Assembly: GCF_023715725.1 (NCBI RefSeq)
Contig: NZ_JAMBOT010000020.1
Coordinates: 1 to 32,035 of the forward strand
Source of the DNA: Paenibacillus pasadenensis
GTDB lineage: Bacteria; Bacillota; Bacilli; Paenibacillales; Paenibacillaceae
Reading direction: 5' to 3'
DNA: 32,035 nucleotides
The notes beneath the pieces are model-generated. The model saw only the letters and a program-made list of their open reading frames with translations, ran no database searches and was not told the DNA's origin. Made by a program: the position numbers and the translations under genes. Positions 22,471 through 30,476 of this stretch are shown here, in pieces. Numbering within the stretch: position 1 is the first letter of the stretch; every line of letters starts with the position of its first letter.

Positions 22471-23305
22471 TGGCATCCCCTTCTTTCCTTCGACGGAACG
22501 AGAAAATAGGCTTGGATTTTGCCGCCTGCCCGTTCTGCTGCGTAAGCTCCTCAAACAGCTTGGAGATGAGCGACTCTTCCTTGATATCCCGCACGATCAT
22601 GCCGCCAACCGCAAGCGTAACCTGCCCCGTTTCCTCCGAAACGACAATCGACACCGCATCCGTTACTTCGCTGACGCCGATTGCAGCGCGATGACGTGTG
22701 CCGAGCTCTTTGCTAATAAAAGGATTTTCCGAAAGCGGCAAGTAACAAGCCGCCGCCATAATCTGCGGACCGCGAATGATGATCGCTCCGTCATGCAGCG
22801 GAGTATTAGGCGTGAAAATATTAATAAGCAGCTCCGAGCTGATGCGGGATTCCATTTTGATCCCGGATTCAATGAGCTCACTCAGTCCTGTGCTCCGCTC
22901 AAACACGATTAAAGCCCCAATTTTGCGCTTCGACATGAACTGCACCGCGCTAATGAGCTCTGTGATGCGCTCGTTCAGCTGGTCACGGTCAAGGGACGAG
23001 CTGCGTGAAAACAGCTTGCCTCTGCCGAGCTGCTCCAGCGCACGCCGCAGCTCCGGCTGGAAAATGATAATGATCGTAACGACACCAAAGGTGAACATCT
23101 GGTTCATCAGCCACTTTAACGTGTACAAATTAAACCAGGTGCTGATTGCCCAGGTGAGCACAAGCAGAAGAATACCCTTTATAAGCTGCACCGCGCGCGT
23201 CCCGCGCACGAGAAGAATCAATTTATAGATGATATAACTGACGATTCCAATGTCCAAGACATTGAGAATTCCGCTTTGCCAGGTCATTTCTTTGAAAAAG
23301 CTCAT
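22463..23305 (-). CDS. cdaA: Diadenylate cyclase CdaA (c-di-AMP synthase)
   Basis: 280 residues. Three N-terminal membrane helices: ILNVLDIGIVSYIIYKLILLV, LIKGILLLVLTWAISTWF and LMNQMFTFGVVTIIIIF. The DAC (DisA_N-type) catalytic domain follows with the two required motifs, D-G-A in TPLHDGAIIIRG (about residues 171-173) and R-H-R in GTRHRAAIGVSEVTDA (about 203-205). It condenses two ATP into c-di-AMP, an essential second messenger for potassium and turgor control. First gene of the cdaA-cdaR-glmM unit; promoter directly upstream, overlapping the rsiW terminator. Confidence 0.97.
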   Translation of the reverse strand: MSFFKEMTWQSGILNVLDIGIVSYIIYKLILLVRGTRAVQLIKGILLLVLTWAISTWFNLYTLKWLMNQMFTFGVVTIIIIFQPELRRALEQLGRGKLFSRSSSLDRDQLNERITELISAVQFMSKRKIGALIVFERSTGLSELIESGIKMESRISSELLINIFTPNTPLHDGAIIIRGPQIMAAACYLPLSENPFISKELGTRHRAAIGVSEVTDAVSIVVSEETGQVTLAVGGMIVRDIKEESLISKLFEELTQQNGQAAKSKPIFSFRRRKEGDANG

Positions 23306-23402
23306 CTGCGATACCCCCGCCGCTGCCCGCGGTCCCTTTCTCTATGTATGGCCGAAGGACTTCTCCATTCAATCTTTATGGTAACCCTATTCTTTTCTAG
23401 GT

Positions 23403-23430
23403 ATCATAACATAAATCCTTTTTAAGCAAA
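23403..23430 (-). promoter_or_regulatory. cdaA promoter
   Basis: Minus strand TTTGCT (23430-23425), 16-nt spacer, TATGAT (23408-23403), with TG two bases before the -10 (extended -10). The leader is about 95 nt. The -35 region lies in the U-run of the rsiW terminator. Confidence 0.5.
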
Positions 23431-23455
23431 AAAAATGCTCCCTTCGCAGGGAGCG
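23427..23455 (-). terminator. Terminator after rsiW
   Basis: GCTCCC and GGGAGC pair around TGCGAA, followed by ATTTTTTTTGC on the minus strand, 10 nt after the rsiW stop. Confidence 0.85.
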
Positions 23456-23464
23456 AAACCCGAC

Positions 23465-24091
23465 TTAAGGCTTACCGCCAAAAGATTGGGTTACTTTATA
23501 CCACAAACGGTCCAACAGCTGATCCACGATCCGGGTTTGACCCGCGATGTTCGCCGTTGACGCTGTCAGAAGCGAACCGTCAACAACGGTTACGCTGCCT
23601 TTCACATCTCCACGCACATCGGCTGTACCGTTCTCCACGGTTAGGCTTCCGTTAATTTCGGCTCCTTCCGGAACGATGACCGTATGCCCGTCAATTACGA
23701 CCTGCTTCAGGTCGTCGCCGCGAACGATAAGCTCGGAGCCGTTATTCACGGTAGGCGCCAGGCTGGCCATCATAACGAGCAGGAACACGGCAGCCGCCGT
23801 AACGGCAGGATGTCTGCGAATCCATCCCGTCCAATCTCTATGACGAGCAGGGGCAGGAATTTGTTTCATGATCTTGTCGGTTAGCGCAGCGGAAGCGGCC
23901 GGCGTCATCGCCTGTCCCTTTGGCTCAGCCATTACCGAGGTGAGAAGAGCTTCCGTCTTCTCCAGCTGTTCGAAGCGGGCTCTGCATGCCGGACAGGAAA
24001 GCAAATGCTGTTTGAGAGTGACGGTGTCTTCACGAGGAAGCTCTCCGTCTATATAATCGTGCATCCAGACGATAGCGACATTGCAATTCAT
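23465..24091 (-). CDS. rsiW: Anti-sigma-W factor RsiW
   Basis: 208 residues. The N-terminal zinc-binding anti-sigma domain has H-x3-C-x2-C (HLLSCPACRARFE) within the MHDYIDGELPREDTVTLKQHL context. A single membrane segment (PAVTAAAVFLLVMMASLAP) lies at about 110-130. Outside follows a beta-rich region of short repeats (VIVPEGAEINGSLTVENGTADVRGDVKGSVTVVDG) that is closely similar in layout to B. subtilis RsiW, ending with LLDRLWYKVTQSFG. It holds SigW at the membrane until envelope stress triggers proteolysis. The start at 24091 (MNCNVAIVW) fits the family length; upstream starts do not. A SigW-type promoter lies about 95 nt upstream. Confidence 0.93.
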   Translation of the reverse strand: MNCNVAIVWMHDYIDGELPREDTVTLKQHLLSCPACRARFEQLEKTEALLTSVMAEPKGQAMTPAASAALTDKIMKQIPAPARHRDWTGWIRRHPAVTAAAVFLLVMMASLAPTVNNGSELIVRGDDLKQVVIDGHTVIVPEGAEINGSLTVENGTADVRGDVKGSVTVVDGSLLTASTANIAGQTRIVDQLLDRLWYKVTQSFGGKP

Positions 24092-24187
24092 GGCAGCCAG
24101 TCCTTTCTTCAGGGTACAGAGGCAGGCCCTGCCCATCTTCTATCGGCAACGGCAGAGAAGCCTCCGGCGCCGGGTCTACCTATAACT

Positions 24188-24213
24188 TACGTATGAGAAC
24201 GAAAGGTGTTTCA
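24188..24213 (-). promoter_or_regulatory. ECF (SigW-type) promoter in front of rsiW
   Basis: Minus strand TGAAAC (24213-24208), 16-nt spacer, CGTA (24191-24188): an exact match to the SigW consensus TGAAAC-N16-CGTA. It lies in the 143-nt gap between sigW and rsiW. Confidence 0.8.
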
Positions 24214-24234
24214 TTTTTTCCATCCGCATTACGC

Positions 24235-24810
24235 CTATAATTTATGCTCTAATTTTTTCCTTAAAAATTCCCGTCCGCGATGAACGCGAGTTTTGATCGT
24301 TGTCACCGGCATATCCAGCACATCGCCGATTTCCTGCAGCGACAAATCCTCCAAATAACGAAGCACCATAACGGTTTTGTACTTCGGCGGAAGCGTATCG
24401 ATTGCATGACGAATAATCTGCTGCGTTTCCGACAGCAGCACTTCCTCTTCGGGAGAGGTATCGTCACTCGCGAACATGGAATAACCGTCCAGCCCGTCAT
24501 GCTCCGGCAGCTCTGCATCGAGCGAGAAGCCGGGTTTGCGGCGGCGGAGACGGTCGATCGCCAAATTGGTCGTAATGCGGTAAATCCAGGTGGAGAACTT
24601 CATGGATTCGTCATAACGCTCCATGTTGCGGAATACGCGCAGGAATGTTTCCTGTACCGCATCCTCTGCCTCCTGCCGGTTGTACAGCATTCGATAGGCA
24701 AGATGGTAAAGCTTGTCCTGATACATACCAACCAGCTCTGCAAACGCCCTCTGGTCACCCTTCAGCGCCAAGCGGATCAGGTTGGCTTCAATGGATTTCA
24801 CAGCCTTCAT
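24235..24810 (-). CDS. sigW: RNA polymerase ECF sigma factor SigW
   Basis: 191 residues. Region 2 runs from KGDQRAFAELVGMYQDKLYHLAYRML through DAVQETFLRVF and KFSTWIYRITTNLAIDRLRRRKP. A SigW-like linker SLDAELPEHDGLDGYSM follows, then region 4 LPPKYKTVMVLRYLEDLSLQEIGDVLDMPVTTIKTRVHRGREFLRKKL. The linker and order of neighbours identify it as SigW, the regulator of the envelope-stress and antimicrobial-peptide response. GGAGG is only 1 nt from the ATG at 24810 but 10 nt from a GTG at 24801; the shorter form also matches B. subtilis SigW in length before GDQ, so the true start may be 24801. No ECF promoter was seen directly upstream. Confidence 0.93.
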   Translation of the reverse strand: MKAVKSIEANLIRLALKGDQRAFAELVGMYQDKLYHLAYRMLYNRQEAEDAVQETFLRVFRNMERYDESMKFSTWIYRITTNLAIDRLRRRKPGFSLDAELPEHDGLDGYSMFASDDTSPEEEVLLSETQQIIRHAIDTLPPKYKTVMVLRYLEDLSLQEIGDVLDMPVTTIKTRVHRGREFLRKKLEHKL

Positions 24811-24992
24811 TCCTCCAGACTAACCGACTTACCCTATGAAAATACGGACATTGCCAGGCGCGGACTCGCGCTGCTGAATGCCGGCAATTCCAAAAACTGT
24901 ATAGCGCAATGGTAATCGACACACCGGGAAAAAGCAAGATGAAACCTGACGCCGCATTCAAGCAAATAAAGTTCCGTCTCCCGCCATACAAG

Positions 24993-25032
24993 GCGAAAGA
25001 CCGCGCGCTGCAAGAGCGTCGCGGCCTTTCGC
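24993..25032 (-). other. Stem-loop downstream of ppc
   Basis: GCGAAAG-GCCGCG and CGCGCGGT-CTTTCGC pair into a long GC-rich hairpin 44 nt after the ppc stop. The following bases (CTTGTATGG) are poor in U, so it may be a weak terminator or an mRNA-protecting structure. The rest of 24811-25075 holds only the short sigW leader. Confidence 0.5.
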
Positions 25033-25075
25033 ATCCTTATATTACGGTTACCGTATTACCTATAGATTGCGGCAA

Positions 25076-27880
25076 TCAGCCCGTATTCCGAAGACCTGAG
25101 GCAATGCCGTTAATGGTGAGCAGCACTTCACGCAGCAGCTCCGCATCGTCGCCTTCCGCATCGCGGATCTGACGAAGCTCTGCCAGCAGCTCCACCTGCA
25201 AATAGCTGAGCGGATCGACGTAAGGATTACGCAAACGGATTGATTCTTGGATGACCGGCACATTGTCGAGAATTTCCTGCTGCCCGGTAATATCCAGAAT
25301 CAGCTTCAACGTGAGGCCGTATTCCTCTTCGACCATCTTGAAGATGCGGTCGCGCACCTTCTCGTTTTTGATCATGCCGGCATATTGACGGGCGATAAGC
25401 AGATCCGCCTTTGCCAGAGCCAGCTGGAGGTTGTCAACCAGCGAACGGAAGAACGGGAAGCTTTTGTACATATCGCGGAGCGTCTGCAGACGGTTCTCGT
25501 CGCCCTGGATATAGGCTTGGAAAGCCGTACCGGACGCGTACCAGGCCGGAAGCAGATAACGGCTCTGCGTCCAGGCGAATACCCAAGGAATGGCGCGCAG
25601 ATCCTCGAAACGGTCGCTGTTCTTCCGTTTGGACGGACGGGAGCCGATGTTCAGCTCGCCAACCTCGGACAGCGGAGTCGATTCTTTGAAGAACTCCATG
25701 AAGTCTTCATCCCGGAAAATAAGGTCCTGATACTTCTTCTGAGCCGTCTCGGAAATTTCCTTGGCGATCTCGTTCCATTCCGGCTGAACCTCCGGCATTT
25801 GCTCCGGATGCATGGCCAGTCTGGCTGCTGTAAGCAGCGCCCAGGTCGCTTGCTCCAAGCTGCGGGAAGCAATGCCCTGCATGGAATAGCGGGAGCTGAG
25901 CACCTCTCCCTGCTCCGTAATCTTAATGCCGCCGCCTACTGTATGCGGAGGCTGAGCCAGAATGCTGCGGCCCAGCGGCATGCCGCCACGGCCAAGCGCA
26001 CCGCCGCGGCCATGGAAGAACTTCAGCTTCACGTCGTAGCGGGAGCCCATTTCCGTAATATCGTTCAACGCGCAGCGCAGTTCCCAGTTAGCCGTTACAA
26101 CTCCGCCGTCCTTGTTGCTGTCGGAGTAGCCCAGCATAATCTCATGCAAATTGCCGCGAGCCTCGACTCCCTTGCGGTAGAGCGGAAGCTCGAACAGGCG
26201 CTGCATGATGCCCGGAGCGGCATGCAGATCGTCGATCGTCTCGAACAAAGGAACCGATTGCAGCGTGCAGCGAACCGTGCCGTCCGCTTCCTGGCGGAAC
26301 AATCCAACCTCTTTGGCAAACACCATAACTTCCAGCATGTCGCTTGCGCCCTGGGTCATGCTGATCAGATAGCTGGAAATACAGTTCTCACCGAACTCCT
26401 GCTGGGCACGGTATACGGTTTGGTACACATCGAGGCATTCGCGGGTCGATTCCGAATAATCCAGGTGAGAAGACGTGAGCGGTCTCGGATCGTTCAGCAA
26501 ACGGTCCAGCAGCACAATTTTCTCTTCCTCGGAAAGAGACGCATAGTCGGATACAATGTTCATTTTGGCCAAAATCTCAGCCATCGCCGATTCATGTTCC
26601 TTGGAGTGCTGGCGAATGTCCAGCGCTGCCATATGGAATCCGAACAGCTCGACTTGGCGGATCAGCTTGCGAACATGCGTATCTGCCGTATAATCCGCAA
26701 AGTGAGAGCGCAGGGAGCGGTCAATCAGCAGCAGATCCTGTTTAAACTCCTCCGGGCTGTTGTATCGCTTGGCGCTTCCGCGCAAAGTATCGTCCCCGGA
26801 ATTAACGAGTTTCTCCAGCATGTAGCGCAGTTTGCTCTTGTAAGGCTCCTTGCCGTTGCGCAGCTTGTCAACGCCGCGCAGCTCGATCTCGCGCTGGTCC
26901 TCTTCAATGGAGGAAAGCAGCTCGGCCGGCACATCGACGATGTTCGTGCTGAAGCTTAACATATCCATCCATTCCTTCAGAACGGCGGTGTATTTGCTCA
27001 GCGCCAGCTCCTTGTGCAGCGTCAGCGTCTCCCAGGTAACATTCGCCTTAACGGAAGGGTTGCCGTCGCGGTCTCCGCCGATCCACGAACCGAACTTCAG
27101 GTAAGTCGGCACATGCCACTGTTCCTGAGGATAGTATTTGTGAAGGCAGCGTTCCAGCTCCTCGTAAACGTTAGGAAGAACTTCAAACAAAGTCTCGTCA
27201 AAGTAGTACAGTCCGTTGCGGACCTCGTCAATGACGGTCGGCTTGCGGTCGCGCAGCTCGTCGGTTTGCCAGAGAATCTGCACCTCATTCAACAAACCGG
27301 CCCGCAGCTTCTCGCGTTCGCGATAAGTCAGCGTCGGGTTGTCCAGCTCCACCATGCTGAGCGCGATGCGCTTGTGGATGTCTTGAACGACGCGGCGAGT
27401 CGCTTCGGTCGGATGCGCTGTCATAACAAGCTCCAGCGAAATGCCGTCCAGCATTGTTTTCACTCCGTCGACAGGAATGCCGCGTTCATGCAGCACTTGA
27501 ACAGCAGCCTCAATCGAGCCCGGCTGCACGCCTTCTCCGGCAGAACGCTCGTAATCGCGCTTGCGGCGAATGCGGTGATTCTGCTCGGCGATATTCACCA
27601 GCTGGAAGTAGATCGCGAAAGCCCGAATGACCTGGTGGCGGATATCAGGACTCAGCGTGGTAATCGTCTTCTTGAACTCGTCGTACAGCTCGGTTACGAA
27701 CTCCGCACGAAGCGCCTTGCTCATCTCACGGATGCGCTCGACTACCTCGAGCAGCTCCTCGCCGCCTTGATGGACAAGCACTTCGCCTAAAATATTGCCC
27801 ATAAACCTTACGTCGCGGCGCAGCAGGTTGTTCGATTGCGGGCGAGCCTGCGCTTGGGCAGTTACAGCCTGTTCCGACAT
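25076..27880 (-). CDS. ppc: Phosphoenolpyruvate carboxylase
   Basis: 934 residues, cytoplasmic. It carboxylates phosphoenolpyruvate with bicarbonate to oxaloacetate, replenishing the TCA cycle. All catalytic blocks are present: VMTAHPTEATRRVV with the essential His near residue 160; GSWIGGDRDGNPSV near 258; LGYSDSNKDGG near 580; FHGRGGALGRGG near 625 (mobile catalytic loop); RAIPWVFAWTQSRYLLPAWYASG near 770. The C-terminus is GIASGLRNTG, with Arg in the place of the Gln usual in QNTG. ATG at 27880 is chosen because GGAGGAGG lies 6 nt upstream and MSEQ precedes the conserved LLRRDVRFMGNILGEVL. It is preceded by a leader of about 200 nt. Confidence 0.97.
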   Translation of the reverse strand: MSEQAVTAQAQARPQSNNLLRRDVRFMGNILGEVLVHQGGEELLEVVERIREMSKALRAEFVTELYDEFKKTITTLSPDIRHQVIRAFAIYFQLVNIAEQNHRIRRKRDYERSAGEGVQPGSIEAAVQVLHERGIPVDGVKTMLDGISLELVMTAHPTEATRRVVQDIHKRIALSMVELDNPTLTYREREKLRAGLLNEVQILWQTDELRDRKPTVIDEVRNGLYYFDETLFEVLPNVYEELERCLHKYYPQEQWHVPTYLKFGSWIGGDRDGNPSVKANVTWETLTLHKELALSKYTAVLKEWMDMLSFSTNIVDVPAELLSSIEEDQREIELRGVDKLRNGKEPYKSKLRYMLEKLVNSGDDTLRGSAKRYNSPEEFKQDLLLIDRSLRSHFADYTADTHVRKLIRQVELFGFHMAALDIRQHSKEHESAMAEILAKMNIVSDYASLSEEEKIVLLDRLLNDPRPLTSSHLDYSESTRECLDVYQTVYRAQQEFGENCISSYLISMTQGASDMLEVMVFAKEVGLFRQEADGTVRCTLQSVPLFETIDDLHAAPGIMQRLFELPLYRKGVEARGNLHEIMLGYSDSNKDGGVVTANWELRCALNDITEMGSRYDVKLKFFHGRGGALGRGGMPLGRSILAQPPHTVGGGIKITEQGEVLSSRYSMQGIASRSLEQATWALLTAARLAMHPEQMPEVQPEWNEIAKEISETAQKKYQDLIFRDEDFMEFFKESTPLSEVGELNIGSRPSKRKNSDRFEDLRAIPWVFAWTQSRYLLPAWYASGTAFQAYIQGDENRLQTLRDMYKSFPFFRSLVDNLQLALAKADLLIARQYAGMIKNEKVRDRIFKMVEEEYGLTLKLILDITGQQEILDNVPVIQESIRLRNPYVDPLSYLQVELLAELRQIRDAEGDDAELLREVLLTINGIASGLRNTG

Positions 27881-28092
27881 TCTGTTCCTCCTCCAGGTTC
27901 GCATCCCGCGTACGGGAGGAACCAAATCGTAAGCATAGGTACCATGGCGCTGAATCCCTGGGTGTCATTGTTAAGGCAAATGGAAGTTGTGGTCGCCATT
28001 ACCTCAATCCGATGCTCCTCAAACGTCTCGCACGCGGCTCCCGGCGCGCCTTTCCCGTTAACAGGTGACTTCAAATCGCTTTTCTCATCATA
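27881..28092 (-). promoter_or_regulatory. ppc leader with weak promoter and overlapping small ORF
   Basis: A -10 box TATGAT at 28092-28087 has only a poor -35 (TTCTAT, 17 nt away). It would give a leader of about 200 nt. Within it, an ATG at about 27999 preceded by TTGAGGTA opens a 45-codon frame that ends at 27862, inside the ppc coding region, so translation of the two could be coupled. No known riboswitch was recognised. Confidence 0.35.
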
Positions 28093-28182
28093 CTACAAAA
28101 TTTATGGGTATAGAAGACTAGGAGAATAGGTTTTTTATGGCGAATCAGCGTGTTAAAGCACAACAAGCCTAAAAGCTTTTTC

Positions 28183-28200
28183 GCCGCTTCGCGGCTTTTT
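28183..28200 (+). terminator. Short plus-strand terminator-like hairpin
   Basis: GCCGC-TTC-GCGGC followed by TTTTT. No plus-strand gene ends here, so its role is unclear; it may block antisense transcription into the tRNA cluster. Confidence 0.5.
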
Positions 28201-28257
28201 GCTGAATTCGCAGCAGCTGGAGGAATATTTAAGCCCTGTTCTTTTCGGGATAAATAA

Positions 28258-28285
28258 ACAAAAAAACCTTGCATCAGCAAGGTTT
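28258..28285 (-). terminator. Terminator of the four-tRNA cluster
   Basis: AAACCTTGC and GCAAGGTTT pair around TGAT, followed by TTTTTTG on the minus strand, 23 nt after the last tRNA. Confidence 0.9.
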
Positions 28286-28307
28286 AAGTTATGTATTAAG
28301 GTTGAAA

Positions 28308-28381
28308 TGGAGCGGGTGATGGGAATCGAACCCACGCTATCAGCTTGGAAGGCTGAAGTTCTACCATTGAACTACACCCGC
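28308..28381 (-). tRNA. tRNA-Gly (anticodon TCC)
   Basis: Cloverleaf from GCGGGTGTAGTTCAATGG to CACCCGC plus discriminator T and encoded CCA. Anticodon loop CTTCCAA. Last gene of the four-tRNA cluster. Confidence 0.95.
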
Positions 28382-28410
28382 AATTCAGATGGTCATGCAA
28401 GAAAAAACAA

Positions 28411-28487
28411 TGGTCGGGATGACACGATTTGAACATGCGACCCCCTGGTCCCAAACCAGGTGCTCTACCAAGCTGAGCTACATCCCG
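28411..28487 (-). tRNA. tRNA-Pro (anticodon TGG)
   Basis: CGGGATGTAGCTCAGCTTGG start, anticodon stem CCTGG/CCAGG with loop TTTGGGA, T-arm TTCAAAT, CCA encoded. Confidence 0.95.
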
Positions 28488-28495
28488 TTATTAAA

Positions 28496-28572
28496 TGGCG
28501 TGCCCGGAGAGATTCGAACTCCCGACCTTTTGATTCGTAGTCAAATGCTCTATCCAGCTGAGCTACGGGCAC
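28496..28572 (-). tRNA. tRNA-Arg (anticodon ACG)
   Basis: GTGCCCGTAGCTCAGCTGG start, anticodon loop CTACGAA, T-arm TTCGAAT, CCA encoded. The A34 in ACG is expected to be edited to inosine by TadA. Confidence 0.95.
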
Positions 28573-28575
28573 GTA

Positions 28576-28650
28576 TGGAGCGGAAGACGGGAATCGAACC
28601 CGCGACCCTCGCCTTGGCAAGGCGATGCTCTACCGCTGAGCCACTTCCGC
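28576..28650 (-). tRNA. tRNA-Gly (anticodon GCC)
   Basis: GCGGAAGTGGCTCAGCGG start, anticodon loop TTGCCAA, T-arm TTCGATT, CCA encoded. Only 3 nt separate it from tRNA-Arg, so the cluster is one transcript. Confidence 0.95.
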
Positions 28651-28686
28651 TTGTCGAAGAACTTTTTGTTCAGCGCGACAAGTAAT

Positions 28687-28715
28687 AATATATCAGGGCT
28701 CATCCCATAATGCAA
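28687..28715 (-). promoter_or_regulatory. Promoter of the four-tRNA cluster
   Basis: Minus strand TTGCAT (28715-28710), 17-nt spacer, TATATT (28692-28687), about 37 nt before tRNA-Gly(GCC). It lies between the FhuF-like stop codon and the tRNAs, so the cluster does not depend on rRNA transcription. Confidence 0.7.
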
Positions 28716-28734
28716 GTCTTTTTTATAAAAAATT

Positions 28735-29541
28735 TTAACCGGATTTTTGAGCGCATATTTCATCGTACATCCGGCTGCGTTCCTGCGGTTTCAGACGCGG
28801 GCAATTGTAGCAATACTTGGCGTATTCCGTTTTAAATGCCAGGCAGCAACCGCCTCGAAGAGGGATTTGAGTCCCCGGTTCGTAAGGGCTGTCAACCAGC
28901 GTAAAACGGATGGCCAATGGATTTCGCCGCTCTCCAACCACTTCCCCTGGCATATCAACCAGCACATAGGCAAAATCCTCGCTAAGCGCTTCGTAAAGCT
29001 CCGCATCATCAGCTGCCGCTTCGAGAAAATAACTCTTTACATACTGCAAATTGCTGGCAGCAAGTCTCCACAGCTCATTTGCCCGCACTCCCGCCCCTTC
29101 AGCCAAGCTGCGGAATAATGGAGCGAGCAAGCTGCCGTACAGCATTTCCAGCGCTTTCTGCCGGTCTAGTGCTGTTGCTTTAACCGGAGATGGAAATGCC
29201 TGAATGGAGGTGCAGATAAAGCCAATGGACGCGTAAGAGGCTTCTTCGGCTTTGTAAAGGACAAACTGCCAATCCTCCGGGCGCATCGAGGCGCTTCCCG
29301 TTCCGCTGGCCGTTAAATAATGAACCGTTCCGACCAAGCCCCGAATCCAGGAAGGCACATAAGTTGCGGCAGGCTCAATGGAGCAGGAAGGAATAAGCTC
29401 CGCGTAGCGCTGCAAAAATTGAAGAGCTGTTTCTGGACGGTCCGCCATTTCCTGCAGGGAAGCCTGAACCTGTACCCCCTCTGGAGCATCACTTAACAGT
29501 CCGATCTTTCCGTGCAGCATATCCTTCAAAGCCTGATCCAT
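28735..29541 (-). CDS. FhuF-like ferric siderophore reductase ([2Fe-2S] protein)
   Basis: 268 residues from the ATG at 29541, which has AAGGAG 9 nt upstream; an in-frame TTG at 29559 is inside that ribosome site. The C-terminus carries C-C-x10-C-x2-C (RGGCCLAFKTEYAKYCYNCPR, split as CC at about 231-232 and C-x-x-C at about 243-246), the unusual iron-sulfur ligand set of FhuF reductases. The long variable N-terminal part with WRLAASNLQYVKSYFLE also fits FhuF/IucA-C-terminal-like proteins. Role: release of iron from imported ferric siderophores by reduction in the cytoplasm. It follows the ATPase gene after 36 nt, with an attenuator-like hairpin between them. Confidence 0.85.
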   Translation of the reverse strand: MDQALKDMLHGKIGLLSDAPEGVQVQASLQEMADRPETALQFLQRYAELIPSCSIEPAATYVPSWIRGLVGTVHYLTASGTGSASMRPEDWQFVLYKAEEASYASIGFICTSIQAFPSPVKATALDRQKALEMLYGSLLAPLFRSLAEGAGVRANELWRLAASNLQYVKSYFLEAAADDAELYEALSEDFAYVLVDMPGEVVGERRNPLAIRFTLVDSPYEPGTQIPLRGGCCLAFKTEYAKYCYNCPRLKPQERSRMYDEICAQKSG

Positions 29542-29557
29542 CCCGCAGCTCTCCTTC

Positions 29558-29592
29558 AAAAATAAAATACCGGCGGATTAAACTCCCGCCGG
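29558..29592 (-). terminator. Attenuator-like hairpin between ABC ATPase and FhuF-like genes
   Basis: Minus strand CCGGCGG and CCGCCGG pair around a 9-nt loop that contains the ATPase stop codon, followed by TATTTTATTTTT. The ribosome site of the FhuF-like gene starts right after the U-rich run, so a fraction of transcripts probably ends here. Confidence 0.6.
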
Positions 29593-30432
29593 CTCCAGTA
29601 CATGACTCGCTTCCATACCCGCTTCCGGGCGCCCGACAACCCGTTCTCCCACAGCTAGCGCATAAGGGAGGCAGAGCGGCACGCCATTGCGTGGATCGGT
29701 TACGATATCCGCCTCAATGCCAAACACGTCGCGCATTACCTTCGGGGTCATCACCTCAACTGGAGATCCTTCTGCAAGCACCGTACCTGACTTGATAGCG
29801 ATCATATGCTGAGCAAACCGCGATGCATGATTGAGATCATGCACAACCATTACAATGGTGCGCTTCTCTTTTACATTCAACTGATGGAGCAGCTGCAGCA
29901 CATCCAGCTGATGCGCCATATCGAGGAACGTCGTCGGCTCATCCAAAAAGAGAATGTCCGTCTCTTGCGCCAACGCCATAGCGATCCAGCCGCGCTGACG
30001 CTGGCCTCCGGACAGTTGATCGACCGGGCGATCAGCGAATTCAGTCATCCCGGTAGCTTCCAGCGCCCATGCAATAATTTCACGGTCTTCCTTGCGCATC
30101 GAGCTGAATCCCTTTTGATGAGGGAAACGGCCGTAGGAAACCAGCTCTTGAACGGTCAAACCATCTGGAGCAGTCGGGTTCTGCGGCAGTATAGCTAATT
30201 CTTTGGCTACGTCCTTCGTAGACAGCTTATGGATGGACTTGCCGTCCAGCAGCACTTGGCCGTTCTGGGGCGACATCAGACGCGCCATCGTTTTCAGAAT
30301 GGTCGACTTGCCGGATCCATTCGAACCTACAAGCGCGGTAATCTTCCCTTGAGGAATGCTCAAGTTCAGACCCTTGACAATTTGTCTCTTCTCATAGGCT
30401 ATGTCCAGCTGGGTGGTCACTAATCGCACCAT
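29578..30432 (-). CDS. Ferric siderophore ABC transporter, ATP-binding protein (FecE/FepC type)
   Basis: 284 residues from ATG 30432 (GAGGAG 8 nt upstream). Walker A GSNGSGKST at 36-44, Q-loop ILPQNP, signature LSGGQRQR near 139, Walker B ILFLDEPTTFLD near 155-166, switch His in MVVHDLNHA. The spacing and TFLD-MAHQ after Walker B are typical of siderophore/B12 importers. No permease or binding protein genes are adjacent, so it must energise permeases encoded elsewhere. A Fur box overlaps its promoter region, and the next gene is the iron reductase: together they make an iron-starvation unit. Confidence 0.93.
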   Translation of the reverse strand: MVRLVTTQLDIAYEKRQIVKGLNLSIPQGKITALVGSNGSGKSTILKTMARLMSPQNGQVLLDGKSIHKLSTKDVAKELAILPQNPTAPDGLTVQELVSYGRFPHQKGFSSMRKEDREIIAWALEATGMTEFADRPVDQLSGGQRQRGWIAMALAQETDILFLDEPTTFLDMAHQLDVLQLLHQLNVKEKRTIVMVVHDLNHASRFAQHMIAIKSGTVLAEGSPVEVMTPKVMRDVFGIEADIVTDPRNGVPLCLPYALAVGERVVGRPEAGMEASHVLEPAGV

Positions 30433-30476
30433 GCTGCAAGCTCCTCTCTGATGACGGAGCCACGCTCCGATTCCTT

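Noticed and set aside
24900..24960. ECF promoter upstream of sigW (TGAAAC at about 24941 on the plus strand)
   Set aside because: It points away from sigW and has no CGTA at the right distance.
25247..26959. 570-codon plus-strand open frame opposite ppc, and similar long frames opposite NmrA, glmS, glmM and cdaR
   Set aside because: They lie fully antisense to genes with clear catalytic motifs, have no recognisable domains or ribosome sites, and are expected by chance in high-GC third-position sequence.
27881..28080. T-box or known riboswitch in the ppc leader
   Set aside because: No conserved core sequence of any riboswitch class could be recognised.
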